From the NCBI GenBank assembly GCA_039976075.1, contig JBDWFY010000001.1, positions 1,054,001 through 1,118,000 on the forward strand: 64,000 bases of DNA, read 5' to 3'. Of the stretch, positions 25,975-34,711 are shown piece after piece. A model generated the notes under the pieces. The model saw only the letters and a program-made list of their open reading frames with translations. It ran no database searches and was not told the DNA's origin. Origin of the DNA: JBDWFY01 sp039976075. Lineage in GTDB: Bacteria > Pseudomonadota > Alphaproteobacteria > Rhizobiales > Stappiaceae. The first letter of the stretch is position 1. Each line of letters opens with the position of its first letter. The position numbers and the translations under genes were made by a program.

Positions 25975-26211
25975 TTAACCGGCGTTCTTTTCGAGGAACC
26001 CGACTGCGTCGCCAACGGTCAAAATCGTTTCTGCGGCATCGTCTGGAATTTCAACACCAAACTCTTCCTCAAAAGCCATGACCAGCTCGACAGTGTCCAG
26101 GCTGTCAGCGCCCAGATCATCGATGAAACTTGCTTTATCGGTTACTTTTTCTGCTTCTACGCCGAGATGCTCAACGACAATTTTTTTAACCCGATCCGCG
26201 ATATCGCTCAT
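25975..26211 (-). CDS. acpP: Acyl carrier protein
   Basis: A 78-residue acidic carrier of growing acyl chains. The phosphopantetheine attachment Ser is residue 37 in GADSLDTVELVMAFEEEF. AAGGA lies 6-7 bases before ATG 26211. A 254-bp gap to fabG upstream leaves room for a separate strong promoter, as expected for this abundant protein. No terminator was seen in that gap. Confidence 0.98.
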   Translation of the reverse strand: MSDIADRVKKIVVEHLGVEAEKVTDKASFIDDLGADSLDTVELVMAFEEEFGVEIPDDAAETILTVGDAVGFLEKNAG

Positions 26212-26465
26212 ATTTGCTTTCCTTGGTAGTTCTTAACGGATTTCAAACGAAACGGGCTCACCCGTATCATTCATTCCACACAATCAGTCAGGAATCCATT
26301 GATGGACAGAGTACACGCCAGTGTGAGTAACTAAACCAACGATCCGGCCACTGTCACATTGATAGGTCGGCGGCTAGGTAACACACTTTATCAGCCTTGA
26401 CCAGCCGCCAGATGAGCCCCGTTCAATGGACAGGCACCGTCCGGAATTCCTTTTGATTATCTCTT

Positions 26466-27203
26466 TTAAATCATGGCCATACCGCCATTCACATGAAGTG
26501 TCTGCCCTGTTATGTACGCGCCTTCCCGGCTTGCAAGGTAAACAACGGCGGCGGCAATTTCATCCCCTTTGCCAAGACGGCCGGCTGGAACGCTGGCAAG
26601 GATTGATTCTCTTTGCTTCTCATTCAACTCATCAGTCATTGCCGATTCAATGAATCCAGGCGCCACAGCATTGACCGTTATATTCCTGCTGGCCACTTCG
26701 CGGGCAAGCGCCTTCGTCATCCCAATCATACCGGCCTTGGCCGCTGCATAATTACCCTGACCGGGGTTGCCTGTGACACCAACCACGGAAGTAATGCCGA
26801 TGATACGCCCGTGCCTGCGTTTCATCATGCCCTTAACCACCGCTCTGGACAGTCGAAAGGCCGCTGTCAGATTGACTTCGAGAACAAGATCCCACTCTTC
26901 GTCTTTCATCCGCATGAACAGGTTATCACGCGTAATCCCGGCATTGTTGACGAGTATATCGATCCCATCCATCTGCTTTTCCGCCTGCGGGACCAGATTA
27001 TCGACGTCTTCACGGTTTGACAGATTGGCAACGGTTACGACAGCGCGTTCGCCAAGGTCCGACGCGAGCGCCTCCAATTTTTCTGCACGTGTCCCGGATA
27101 AGGCGACAGTCGCGCCCTGCGCATGAAGCGAGCGGGCAATCTGTTCGCCGATTCCCCCGCTGGCACCGGTGACCAGTGCTTTTTGCCCTGTAAGATCAAA
27201 CAT
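26466..27203 (-). CDS. fabG: 3-oxoacyl-ACP reductase
   Basis: A 245-residue SDR that reduces beta-ketoacyl-ACP with NADPH. TGASGGIG (cofactor site), NNAG, the catalytic Ser in GITSVVG and YAAAK (Tyr and Lys) are present, and the C-terminus ends HVNGGMAMI, typical of FabG. ATG 27203 (MFDLTGQKALVTG) was chosen as the family N-terminus over an in-frame ATG five codons upstream. It lies 54 bp after fabD. Confidence 0.97.
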   Translation of the reverse strand: MFDLTGQKALVTGASGGIGEQIARSLHAQGATVALSGTRAEKLEALASDLGERAVVTVANLSNREDVDNLVPQAEKQMDGIDILVNNAGITRDNLFMRMKDEEWDLVLEVNLTAAFRLSRAVVKGMMKRRHGRIIGITSVVGVTGNPGQGNYAAAKAGMIGMTKALAREVASRNITVNAVAPGFIESAMTDELNEKQRESILASVPAGRLGKGDEIAAAVVYLASREGAYITGQTLHVNGGMAMI

Positions 27204-27257
27204 GTAGTCCCTCCGCACACCGGCACAACCGGATAGACACTTGGAATCAGTATTCCG

Positions 27258-28205
27258 CTAATTAGAAGATAGACGTTCCATCAGACCGTCAAGATCCGCC
27301 GGAGAATTAACTGCCACACCCTCGAGATCTCTGGATATTCGTCGCACCAGCCCGGTCAGCACTTTTCCGGCACCGATTTCCACCAGCACCGTGGCTCCGG
27401 ACTGCCCCATATTCAGAACACTCTCCCGCCAGCGCACGGTTCCTGTTACCTGTCGTACAAGACCATCTCGGATTTCATCAGCAGTGGTAATCGGTCCGGC
27501 CTCAACATTGGCCACCAGCGGAACAACAGGATCATTTACATCGACATTGCCCAGTGCGTCGCGCATGGCTTCGGCAGCAGGTTGCATCAACGTACAATGA
27601 AACGGTGCGCTAACCGGAAGCAGCATCGCCCGCTTGGCCCCTTTTTCTTTCGCAATGACCAGCGCTCTTTCCACCGCTTCCTTATGTCCCGATACCACCA
27701 CCTGGCCTGGCGCATTGTCGTTTGCAGCCTGGCAGATGTCTCCTTGCGCGGCTTTATTGGCAACGTCTGCCGCAGTCGCAAAATCAAGACCGAGCAGAGC
27801 GGCCATGGCCCCTTCTCCTACGGGCACAGCCGCCTGCATTGCCTCTCCCCGAATACGCAAAAGACGGGCCGCATCACTGATAGACAACGAACCGGCAGCA
27901 GCCAGCGCTGAGTACTCGCCAAGGGAATGTCCGGCAACCATCGAAACAGATTGCTTCAGATCAAGCCCTTTGTCCTGGAGGACACGGATCGCGGCTAATG
28001 ATACCGCCATCAGAGCAGGCTGCGCATTTGCTGTCAGAGTGAGAGTTTCCTGTGGACCTTCCCAGATGACACGACTGAGTTTTTCACCCAGCGCATCATC
28101 AACTTCATCGAAAACAGCCCGTGCAATGGGAAATGTATCGGCCAGTTCCTGTCCCATACCAACCGTCTGGCTTCCCTGTCCGGGAAATGTAAATACAACT
28201 GTCAT
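27258..28205 (-). CDS. fabD: Malonyl-CoA:ACP transacylase
   Basis: A 315-residue FabD that loads malonate on ACP. The nucleophile elbow VAGHSLGEYSAL, the N-terminal FPGQGSQTVGMG oxyanion segment and the catalytic His in VSAPFHCTLM are conserved. It is the first gene of the minus-strand fatty-acid synthesis run and is divergent from rpsF across a 379-bp gap, the same arrangement as in Brucella-type genomes. Confidence 0.97.
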   Translation of the reverse strand: MTVVFTFPGQGSQTVGMGQELADTFPIARAVFDEVDDALGEKLSRVIWEGPQETLTLTANAQPALMAVSLAAIRVLQDKGLDLKQSVSMVAGHSLGEYSALAAAGSLSISDAARLLRIRGEAMQAAVPVGEGAMAALLGLDFATAADVANKAAQGDICQAANDNAPGQVVVSGHKEAVERALVIAKEKGAKRAMLLPVSAPFHCTLMQPAAEAMRDALGNVDVNDPVVPLVANVEAGPITTADEIRDGLVRQVTGTVRWRESVLNMGQSGATVLVEIGAGKVLTGLVRRISRDLEGVAVNSPADLDGLMERLSSN

Positions 28206-28584
28206 CGTTGCTTTCGCCTACTATCTGGTCCAGTCGACAACAGATACAAAAATCTGCCGCGACACCAATCAACTCAACGCTTAAGAGCCGCCACAATGGG
28301 TCCCTGTCAAGAGGCTCTTTAAATAAACGCGCAGTTTCTTCGAAAAAGCTTGAGTTTTGCGAAATTTGGAGTAAGAGAGCGCATCCACTGGCTTCCCGGC
28401 CGGGGGCTGAAAGGAACGTTTGAACAGTAACCGTTGTCGAAACAAGTTCGATGGACGGTATTGTCAGACAGGACAGACAATTGTCCGTATTCCCGTGTCT
28501 CCGCTCTCGAAGATTGTCTTCTTAGCCTTTCCGAGGGCTTCGAAGAGGCTTAGCGCCGGCAGCCAAAAATTGAGGAAGGCTTAT
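28206..28584. promoter_or_regulatory. fabD-rpsF divergent gap with candidate rpsF promoter and structured leader
   Basis: No gene seen; an in-frame extension of rpsF back to 28420 lacks homology. TTGAGT (28350-28355) with 16 bases to TAAGAG (28372-28377) is a good promoter candidate for rpsF, leaving a leader of about 200 bases. The leader contains several short inverted repeats, including one built on ATTGTC and GACAAT (about 28459-28480) and an imperfect stem around 28520-28552. Such leaders can carry autoregulatory S6:S18 sites, but I could not match the motif. Confidence 0.4.
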
Positions 28585-29037
28585 ATGCCACTTTATGAAC
28601 ATGTGTTCCTGGCTCGCCAGGACGTTTCCGCACAGCAGGTTGAAGCGCTTGTGGAAGAATTCAAAGGTATCGTTGAAGAAAACGGTGGTTCTTTCGCTAA
28701 AATTGAACCCTGGGGTCTGCGCTCGTTGGCTTACAAGGTCAATAAAAACCGTAAAGCCCACTACACGCTGATCAACATTGATGCTCCCCATGCAGCCGTT
28801 TCTGAAATGGAACGTCAGATGCGCCTGAATGAAGACGTGCTTCGTTTTCTTACCTTGCGCGTTGATGAGCATGAAGATGAACCTTCTGCCATGATGCAGA
28901 AGCGGGATCGCGATGATCGTCGCCGGCGCGACAGAGACGATCGTGGTCCGCGTGAAGACCGCGGCCCCCGCGAAGATCGGGGTCCACGTCCGCCACGCCG
29001 TGAAGCCGAAGCTGAAGGAGCCAGCGACAATGGTTGA
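28585..29037 (+). CDS. rpsF: 30S ribosomal protein bS6 with a charged C-terminal tail
   Basis: A 150-residue bS6; ATG 28585 follows GAGGAAGGC. The core (residues 1-95: MPLYEHVFLARQDVS ... WGLRSLAYKVNKNRKAHY) is conserved and binds S18 and 16S rRNA. The tail from about residue 107 is extreme: RKRD/RRRDRDD followed by a tandem GPREDR repeat (28945-28989) and a short acidic end. Charged tails on S6 are usual in this order. rpsR overlaps its end by 8 bp. Confidence 0.97.
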   Translation: MPLYEHVFLARQDVSAQQVEALVEEFKGIVEENGGSFAKIEPWGLRSLAYKVNKNRKAHYTLINIDAPHAAVSEMERQMRLNEDVLRFLTLRVDEHEDEPSAMMQKRDRDDRRRRDRDDRGPREDRGPREDRGPRPPRREAEAEGASDNG

Positions 29038-29278
29038 TATCGCACAACTTCCAACACGCCGCCCTTTCTTCCGTCGCCGGAAAACCTGCCCATTCTCTGG
29101 ATCGAATTCGCCGAAGATCGATTACAAGGATATTCGGCTCCTTCAGCGCTACGTTTCTGAGCGCGGCAAGATTGTCCCAAGTCGCATCACTGCGGTTTCG
29201 GCAAAAAAGCAGCGCGAACTGGCCCGGGCAATCAAACGCGCCCGATTCCTGGGACTGCTGCCTTACGTAATCAAATAG
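29030..29278 (+). CDS. rpsR: 30S ribosomal protein bS18
   Basis: An 82-residue S18, partner of S6 on the platform of the small subunit. RRPFFRRRKTCPFSG at the N-terminus and KIDYKDIRLLQRYVSERGKI then SRITAVSAKKQRELARAIKRAR are all conserved. ATG 29030 overlaps the end of rpsF by 8 bp, with GAAGGAG 8-9 bases before it inside rpsF, so the two are translationally coupled, which fits their 1:1 assembly. Confidence 0.97.
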   Translation: MVDIAQLPTRRPFFRRRKTCPFSGSNSPKIDYKDIRLLQRYVSERGKIVPSRITAVSAKKQRELARAIKRARFLGLLPYVIK

Positions 29279-29337
29279 AATGACGGACTCTCTGTCTGCA
29301 TTTTGAAGGTGCGGGCAGGGTTGTTCGATCAACGCCG

Positions 29338-29366
29338 ACCCACCGATACTTTGAAGTTTGGTGGGT
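29338..29366 (+). other. Stem-loop between rpsR and rplI
   Basis: Arms ACCCACC (29338-29344) and GGTGGGT (29360-29366) with a 15-base loop lie in the 190-bp space between rpsR and rplI. Only three T residues follow, so it is more likely a processing or attenuation structure than a full terminator. No gene is seen in the gap. Confidence 0.4.
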
Positions 29367-29468
29367 TTGCCGGTTGAGGCTCGGCAAAGTTCAGTTGAAC
29401 CGGACCAGTCTCTAACCGCTTGAACCTCAGATGGTTTTGAGCGGGACAGACGGAAAAGGAAAAAGATA

Positions 29469-30107
29469 ATGCAAGTAATCCTATTGGAACGTGTCGCTAA
29501 ACTCGGCCAGATGGGTGATACAGTACGTGTCAAAGACGGGTTTGCCCGTAATTTCCTGCTGCCTCAGGGCAAAGCACTGCGCTCTACCAAGAAAAATCTG
29601 GAACGATTTGAAACTGAGCGGACACAATTGGAAGCACGCAATCTTGAGCGCCGCCAGGAAGCAGAGGCCGTTGCGGCCAAACTCGACGGCAACACGTTTG
29701 TGGCAATCCGGCAGGGCGGTGAAACCGGCCAGCTTTATGGGTCGGTCTCCACACGCGATATCTCAGAAACACTGACTGAAGAAGGTTTCAGTGTAGCGCG
29801 CAGCCAGGTCGCCCTGAATGTGCCCATCAAAACCATCGGTCTGCATACTGTGACCATCGTGCTTCACCCGGAAGTTGATGTTTCAATCACCATGAACATC
29901 GCGCGTTCTGATGATGAAGCCGAGCGTCAGGCTCGCGGTGAAGATGTCATCGGCCGAGATCAGAACCTGTTCGAATTTGAAGAAGAAGTCGAAGGCGAAG
30001 AAGAAGGTGATGCTGAAACCGGTTCTGACGAAGAATCCGACGCAGAATCTGGGGAAGTATCTGAGGCTGATGAAGCTTCCGAAGCCGAGACTGAACAACC
30101 CGTCTGA
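29469..30107 (+). CDS. rplI: 50S ribosomal protein bL9 with a long acidic C-terminal tail
   Basis: A 212-residue bL9. The N-domain MQVILLERVAKLGQMGDTVRVKDGFARNFLLP binds 23S rRNA; a connecting helix and C-domain end near residue 150. Residues from about 165 on are an acidic tail of Glu, Asp and Ser (FEFEEEVEGEEEGDAETG onwards). Standard L9 has about 150 residues. AGGAAAAAG precedes the ATG. A strong terminator follows 43 bp after the stop. Confidence 0.97.
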   Translation: MQVILLERVAKLGQMGDTVRVKDGFARNFLLPQGKALRSTKKNLERFETERTQLEARNLERRQEAEAVAAKLDGNTFVAIRQGGETGQLYGSVSTRDISETLTEEGFSVARSQVALNVPIKTIGLHTVTIVLHPEVDVSITMNIARSDDEAERQARGEDVIGRDQNLFEFEEEVEGEEEGDAETGSDEESDAESGEVSEADEASEAETEQPV

Positions 30108-30150
30108 GCAATCGGCGCATTTAAGCGCTCACTTCATACGGTTATTTAGA

Positions 30151-30176
30151 ACCCCGCCCATTCTGGCGGGGTTTTT
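30151..30176 (+). terminator. Rho-independent terminator of the rpsF-rpsR-rplI operon
   Basis: An 8-bp GC-rich stem (ACCCCGCC 30151-30158, GGCGGGGT 30165-30172), 6-base loop, then TTTTT on the plus strand. Its T tract reaches the stop codon of the convergent aminotransferase gene; on the minus strand the run after the stem is weaker. Confidence 0.9.
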
Positions 30177-31362
30177 ATTTGAACCCACCATCATCCCGCC
30201 AGCGTTGCAGTCGGTCCATCGCTTCGATCATGTCATCCAGCGCACCTGCAAACGAAAAGCGGATGTAGCCCGCACCCCGCGCGCGGTCGAAGTCCAGGCC
30301 CGGGGTTGCCGCCACGCCGGCTTCCCTCAGCATGCGTCCGGCAAACTCCATTGAATCGTTTGTCATATTCCGAACACTGGCATAAGCGTAAAAAGCGCCA
30401 TCGACAGGCAAAATTTCCTGAAAACCGATTTGCGGAAGACGAGAAAGAAGCAACTCCCGATTTTCGGCATATCCCTGCTTCACACCTTCGAGCGCTTGGG
30501 GCGCATCAAAAGCGGCGATTGCCGCGCGCTGGGATAGATCTGGCGCTGAAATATAGAAGCTTTGCGCCAGACGTTCTATTGGTCGGACCATATTTTCGGG
30601 AACAACCATCCATCCTATGCGCCATCCAGTCATACAATAGTATTTTGAAAAGCTGTTGATGATGATCGCCCGATCACTGAACCGCAGGGCCGTCTCCGCT
30701 GTCCCGCCATATACAAGACCGTGATAAATTTCATCGGAGATAAACCAATGACCCTGCGCATCGGAATGTTCGCAAAGCGCTTTCAAAGCGTGCGGCTCAA
30801 GCATTGTTCCGCTTGGATTTGCAGGACTGGCAACCAGAACGCCCTTAACAGTTTTCTCCCGGCTCGCATCCTCAATCATATCGGGCGTCAGAGCCCAGCG
30901 GGTTGAAGCGCCGGTTTCGATTTCTACACCATTCAGGCCAAGTGCCTGCAATATGTTCCGATAGGCAGGATATCCCGGTGCCGGCATCACTATTCGATCA
31001 CCAACGTCAAAACATCCCAGGAATGCCAGATTGAACGCCGCCGAAGAACCGGTAGTGACAATGATCCTTTCCGGAGAAACTTCCAGACCGTGAGCGCGGT
31101 AGTAGTAGTCTGAAATTTTTTCCCGCAATGCCGGACGGCCTTTGGCCTCGGTATATCCGATGTTACCGTCAGCCAAGGCTGCTCTTGCAGCCTCAAGAAC
31201 GGGTTCCGGAGCAGGTGCACTGGGTTGACCTACTTCCATATGCACGATGCGATGCCCCGCCCGTTCCAGTTCATTGGCCGCGCTCAACACGTCCATGGCA
31301 TGAAACGGCTCCACATGACTGCGTATTGATGCGCCCGTATCCGGAATATTCTTGTTGATCAA
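30175..31362 (-). CDS. PLP-dependent class I/II aminotransferase
   Basis: A 395-residue fold-type I aminotransferase. The pyridoxal-phosphate Lys is in NSFSKYYCMTGWRIGW; SPANPSGTM and D-E-I-Y-H-G hold the cofactor-binding Asn and Asp-Tyr, and the C-terminal IRFSFAG Arg binds the substrate carboxylate. It is closest in appearance to aspartate/aromatic aminotransferase-like proteins; the amino-acid partner cannot be fixed. ATG 31362 gives a normal N-terminus. It is convergent with rplI. Confidence 0.92.
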   Translation of the reverse strand: MINKNIPDTGASIRSHVEPFHAMDVLSAANELERAGHRIVHMEVGQPSAPAPEPVLEAARAALADGNIGYTEAKGRPALREKISDYYYRAHGLEVSPERIIVTTGSSAAFNLAFLGCFDVGDRIVMPAPGYPAYRNILQALGLNGVEIETGASTRWALTPDMIEDASREKTVKGVLVASPANPSGTMLEPHALKALCEHSDAQGHWFISDEIYHGLVYGGTAETALRFSDRAIIINSFSKYYCMTGWRIGWMVVPENMVRPIERLAQSFYISAPDLSQRAAIAAFDAPQALEGVKQGYAENRELLLSRLPQIGFQEILPVDGAFYAYASVRNMTNDSMEFAGRMLREAGVAATPGLDFDRARGAGYIRFSFAGALDDMIEAMDRLQRWRDDGGFK

Positions 31363-31786
31363 CTCTTGCTCCGATTACACCAGTTTGGAATTCCATCAAC
31401 GCGGCATGGTTGTTTCCGTCTCAGATAGCCGAAATTGAGGATGACTATAGATGACCAGTTCCCAGGTCTGTTACCATTCGGGAATGGGAGTGTGCCGAGT
31501 ACCTTTTATCCTTGGCTGGATACATGCACGGCTGCGTTAGGGAACACCATGCCGGCAACCTTATACAGCAGCGGAGAACCAATTTGTGACCTCACGAGAA
31601 CGTATGTGGCCAGATCCCCACAACAAACCGAAACTCGCCAGACCCTAATACCGCTATCTGATAATTGATAGAGTTTAAGTTGACCCGCTTAAGCGCTCCT
31701 CATACGTTGCCGAAAATATTATGAACCTTTTCAGGCAAGCGCGCGTCTTAACTGTTGAACGCTCATACAAGGATCACGCTGTTCCG
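31363..31786 (+). promoter_or_regulatory. Gap with a candidate promoter for the M48 protease gene
   Basis: No gene is seen between the divergent aminotransferase and protease genes. TTGACC (31680-31685) with a 17-base spacer to TACGTT (31703-31708) is a credible promoter; the spacer contains the palindrome CGCTTAAGCG (31686-31695). Transcription would start near 31715, too close to the in-frame ATG at 31721 for a leader, which supports the start at 31787. The open frame at 31435-31668 looks random. Confidence 0.4.
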
Positions 31787-33187
31787 ATGTCCAAAGCCCC
31801 TTGCGTTATCAAGCTGCTTAGAAAAACAGCCACGGTTTCATTGGCTCTGGCGGTTATATCATCCGCATTTACTGCGCCATCCTACGCGCAGAAAGGCCGG
31901 AAACTCGCATTTGTTCGCGATGCTGAAACCGAACAACTACTGAGGGATTACACCAAACCCATTCTCAAAGCTGCGGGTTTGAATGCAGGTTCGGTGGAGC
32001 CTGTCCTGATTAATGACAAGTCGTTCAACGCGTTTGTGGCTGATGGCCGGCGCATTTTTATGAATGTGGGTGTCATCATAGATGCGGATACGCCGAATGA
32101 AGTTATCGGCGTACTGGCGCATGAAACCGGACACATAGCCGGTAACCATCTGGTCAGGTTGCGTCAGGCAGCTTCCAGAGCCCAATTGATGGCCGTAATC
32201 GGATCCCTTCTTGGAGCTGGCGCGATTGCGGCCGGTGCCTCATCAGGTTCAGGCGGCGTTGCTCAGGGCGGTGCTGCAATCATCGGCGGTGGCGCAAGCG
32301 TAGCCAAGCGATCTCTCTTGTCTTATCAGCGCAGCGAGGAAATATCGGCCGATCGTGCGGCGGTAACTTATCTCCAACGTACGGGCCAGTCCGCAAAAGG
32401 CATGATCGACACTTTTCGTCGAATGGCCGGTTCCGAACTCTTTTCTGCAAAATATTCCGATCCCTATGCCGTCAGCCACCCCATGCCTCGTGAACGGATC
32501 AGCCGACTTGAAACTCTTGCAAAGAAAAGCAAGCATTATAATGCCAAAGATCCCAAAGGGTTGCAGCTACGCCATGATCTGGTTCGCGCCAAACTGATCG
32601 CTTTCACGTCACATCCCAAAAGTGTCGCTCGGCGCTACCCGAAGTCTGACAAGTCCCTGCCGGCAGATTACGCAAGAGCCGTTGCTGCAATGCGAGGTGG
32701 CAATATCAATCGCGCCGTTAAATCTATCGACAGACTGATTAAACGCCAGCCGAAAAATCCCTATTTCTGGGAACTGAAGGGCCAGGCATTGATTGAAGCA
32801 GGCAGGGCCAAAAAGGCAATTGCACCGTTCAAACAGGCTCTGGCTCTGGCGCCCTCCCAGGGGCAGTTGCAGATCTGGTACGGCTATGCACTCGTGGCAA
32901 GCGAGGACGATAAATACCTGCCCGCCGCAGTCAAAAACCTTCAGACGGGATTGCGCAAGGATCCCAATTCACCTCTGGGATTTCGACAACTTGCGATCGC
33001 CAAATCCCGAATGGGTCGCAACGCCGAGGCTGATGTTGCCACGGCACAGGGCTTAATGCTTGCCGGGGATGTTAAATCGGCAAGGCAATATGCCAATCGT
33101 GCGATGAAGAGACTTAAACGCGGCTCCCGGGAGTGGATCCTTGCTGAAGATATCATGACCTATAAACCGCCCAAATTTCGGCGATGA
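31787..33187 (+). CDS. Periplasmic M48 metalloprotease with TPR region (BepA/YfgC-like)
   Basis: A 466-residue secreted protease. Signal peptide ending SAFTAPSYAQ, then an M48 zinc protease domain with HETGHIAGNH (two zinc His and the catalytic Glu) and the third ligand Glu in SEEISADRAAV. A TPR-rich C-terminal half (about residues 285-455) follows. E. coli BepA, of the same layout, degrades or repairs stalled LptD and other outer-membrane proteins; a similar role is inferred. ATG 31787 gives a standard signal peptide; an in-frame ATG at 31721 adds 22 residues. A DsbA-like gene follows 72 bp later. Confidence 0.9.
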   Translation: MSKAPCVIKLLRKTATVSLALAVISSAFTAPSYAQKGRKLAFVRDAETEQLLRDYTKPILKAAGLNAGSVEPVLINDKSFNAFVADGRRIFMNVGVIIDADTPNEVIGVLAHETGHIAGNHLVRLRQAASRAQLMAVIGSLLGAGAIAAGASSGSGGVAQGGAAIIGGGASVAKRSLLSYQRSEEISADRAAVTYLQRTGQSAKGMIDTFRRMAGSELFSAKYSDPYAVSHPMPRERISRLETLAKKSKHYNAKDPKGLQLRHDLVRAKLIAFTSHPKSVARRYPKSDKSLPADYARAVAAMRGGNINRAVKSIDRLIKRQPKNPYFWELKGQALIEAGRAKKAIAPFKQALALAPSQGQLQIWYGYALVASEDDKYLPAAVKNLQTGLRKDPNSPLGFRQLAIAKSRMGRNAEADVATAQGLMLAGDVKSARQYANRAMKRLKRGSREWILAEDIMTYKPPKFRR

Positions 33188-33259
33188 CGCCAAAGTTACG
33201 AAAGTACACTACCTATCAATTTGCTTCTGACCGGAGCGCAAACCAAGCGAGAAAACACT

Positions 33260-34024
33260 ATGCTCAGCTTCATTAGACTGGCGGCAGGCCTGGCACTGAC
33301 AATTTGCCTGCTCGTAACCGGACCGGCTACGGCGGCCTCGTTCAAAGCCGACCAGAAAGGTGAGATCGAACAGATCGTACGGGATTATCTTTTGGCCAAT
33401 CCGGAGGTCATTCGCGATGCGATGCAGGAACTTGAGCGGCGACAGGCGGAAGAAGAGCGTCTGGCTGCGGAACAGGCCGTTGCTGACAGTTCAGGCGTTC
33501 TGTTCAATTCAACGCGTCAGGTTGAACTCGGCAATCCCAAGGGCGACGTAACGCTGGTGGAGTTTTTTGATTATAACTGCGGCTATTGCAAAAGATCACT
33601 TTTAGACATGTTGCGGTTGATCAACGAAGACAAGAACCTGCGAGTGGTCTTGAAAGAATTTCCGGTGCTGGGCCAACCTTCCGTGGAGGCAGCCCAGGTA
33701 TCCATCGCTGCAAACATCGTTGATCCGTCCAAATATTCAGATTTTCACCAACAGTTGCTCCAAGGTCGCAACCGCGCAAACAAAGCCAGTGCGTTACAGA
33801 TCGCAGGAAAAGCAGGATACGACATTGCTGAAGTTGAAAAAGCGATGGAACAACCTGAAGTTATCGCAACAATCGAGGAAGTATACGAGCTGGCGAATCG
33901 ACTTAGTCTGACCGGGACACCTTCCTTCGTTGTGGGCAATGAAGTGGTCATGGGGGCCGTTGGTTATGACAGCCTCAAGCAAAAAATTGCCGCTATTCGC
34001 GATTGCGGTACCGCAACCTGTTGA
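33260..34024 (+). CDS. DsbA-family periplasmic thiol:disulfide oxidoreductase
   Basis: A 254-residue protein with a signal peptide (LAAGLALTICLLVTGPATAA), a helical, charged stretch (EQIVRDYLLANPEVIRDAM onwards) and a thioredoxin/DsbA domain. The active site is CGYC in FFDYNCGYCKRS and the cis-Pro is in LTGTPSFVVGN. This layout matches ScsC/Com1-type proteins, where the N-terminal helix may oligomerise and shift activity toward isomerisation. ATG 33260 was chosen over 33221 because the signal peptide begins there. A terminator follows. Two cysteines near the end (DCGTATC) form a second close pair. Confidence 0.9.
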   Translation: MLSFIRLAAGLALTICLLVTGPATAASFKADQKGEIEQIVRDYLLANPEVIRDAMQELERRQAEEERLAAEQAVADSSGVLFNSTRQVELGNPKGDVTLVEFFDYNCGYCKRSLLDMLRLINEDKNLRVVLKEFPVLGQPSVEAAQVSIAANIVDPSKYSDFHQQLLQGRNRANKASALQIAGKAGYDIAEVEKAMEQPEVIATIEEVYELANRLSLTGTPSFVVGNEVVMGAVGYDSLKQKIAAIRDCGTATC

Positions 34025-34080
34025 TCGTCGTTAAAAACAGGGTTCCCCTTGCTTTCGCAAGCCCTTATAACAAAGAGTTC

Positions 34081-34108
34081 AAGGCGGCTTTCGGGCCGCC
34101 TTTGTTTA
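34081..34108 (+). terminator. Terminator after the DsbA-like gene
   Basis: An 8-bp stem AAGGCGGC (34081-34088) / GCCGCCTT (34095-34102) with a 6-base loop, followed by TTGTTTAAC. It separates the protease/DsbA unit from aroQ. Confidence 0.75.
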
Positions 34109-34194
34109 ACAGTTTCGTCAGTGGGCGTATTGTCAGGTCAACAGCCCACCGCCGGATGAGTACACTCGAGTAAGCCCGACTCTTGGCGGCAGTG

Positions 34195-34236
34195 CAGCAG
34201 CATCAGTTCCTTGGGAACACGTGATGCGCTGGAGGG
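34195..34236 (+). promoter_or_regulatory. Leader hairpin abutting the aroQ ribosome binding site
   Basis: A 15-bp bulged stem: CAGC (34195-34198), bulged A, GCATCA, GTTCC, loop TTG, GGAAC, bulge ACG, TGATGC, GCTG (34228-34231). The Shine-Dalgarno GGAGGG starts at the last base of the stem and the aroQ ATG is at 34243. This could control aroQ-accB-accC translation. A five-codon open frame, ATG 34156 to TAA 34173, lies just upstream but has no aromatic codons. Confidence 0.45.
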
Positions 34237-34242
34237 ATTGCG

Positions 34243-34683
34243 ATGACGGCAAGCGTTCATATTTTGAATGGACCGAACCTCAATCGGCTTGGAAAGCGCG
34301 AACCGGATAAGTACGGCACCGCGACACTTGCTGATATCGAGACGCTTTGTCGCACGGTTGGGGCTGATCTTGGGTTTGATATTGTTTTCAAGCAGACCAA
34401 TTACGAAGGTGAGTTGGTTGGCTGGATTCAGGAAGCTGGAGATCAGGCAGCAGGTGTGGTTATCAATCCCGCAGCCTACACCCATACTTCCATAGCCATT
34501 CACGATGCGATTCGGACTGCCGACCTGCCTGTAATAGAACTTCATCTTTCCAATGTTTTTGCACGGGAAGAGTTTCGCCACCATTCCTACGTATCGCCTG
34601 TTGCTCATGGCGTTATTTGCGGTTTTGGAGCCAATGGATACAAATTGGCCCTGATCGCGCTTTCTGACCTGGTGAATGCTTAA
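34243..34683 (+). CDS. aroQ: 3-dehydroquinate dehydratase, type II
   Basis: A 146-residue type II dehydroquinase of the shikimate pathway (3-dehydroquinate to 3-dehydroshikimate). GPNLNRLGKREPDKYG holds the flexible lid with its Arg and Tyr; NPAAYTHTS, ELHLSNVFAREEFRHHS (catalytic His) are conserved. GGAGGG precedes ATG 34243 by 6 bases. It is followed by accB after 28 bp; the aroQ-accB-accC order is standard for rhizobia. Confidence 0.97.
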   Translation: MTASVHILNGPNLNRLGKREPDKYGTATLADIETLCRTVGADLGFDIVFKQTNYEGELVGWIQEAGDQAAGVVINPAAYTHTSIAIHDAIRTADLPVIELHLSNVFAREEFRHHSYVSPVAHGVICGFGANGYKLALIALSDLVNA

Positions 34684-34711
34684 ACGCCACGCAGATATCG
34701 ATGGATTAATA

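Noticed and set aside
28420..28584. Extension of rpsF to 28420
   Set aside because: The leader part has no protein similarity, whereas MPLYEHVFLAR at 28585 is the normal S6 start with a ribosome site.
28378..28584. S6:S18 autoregulatory leader motif
   Set aside because: Several stems are possible but I could not place the conserved bulge with confidence; a covariance-model search would decide.
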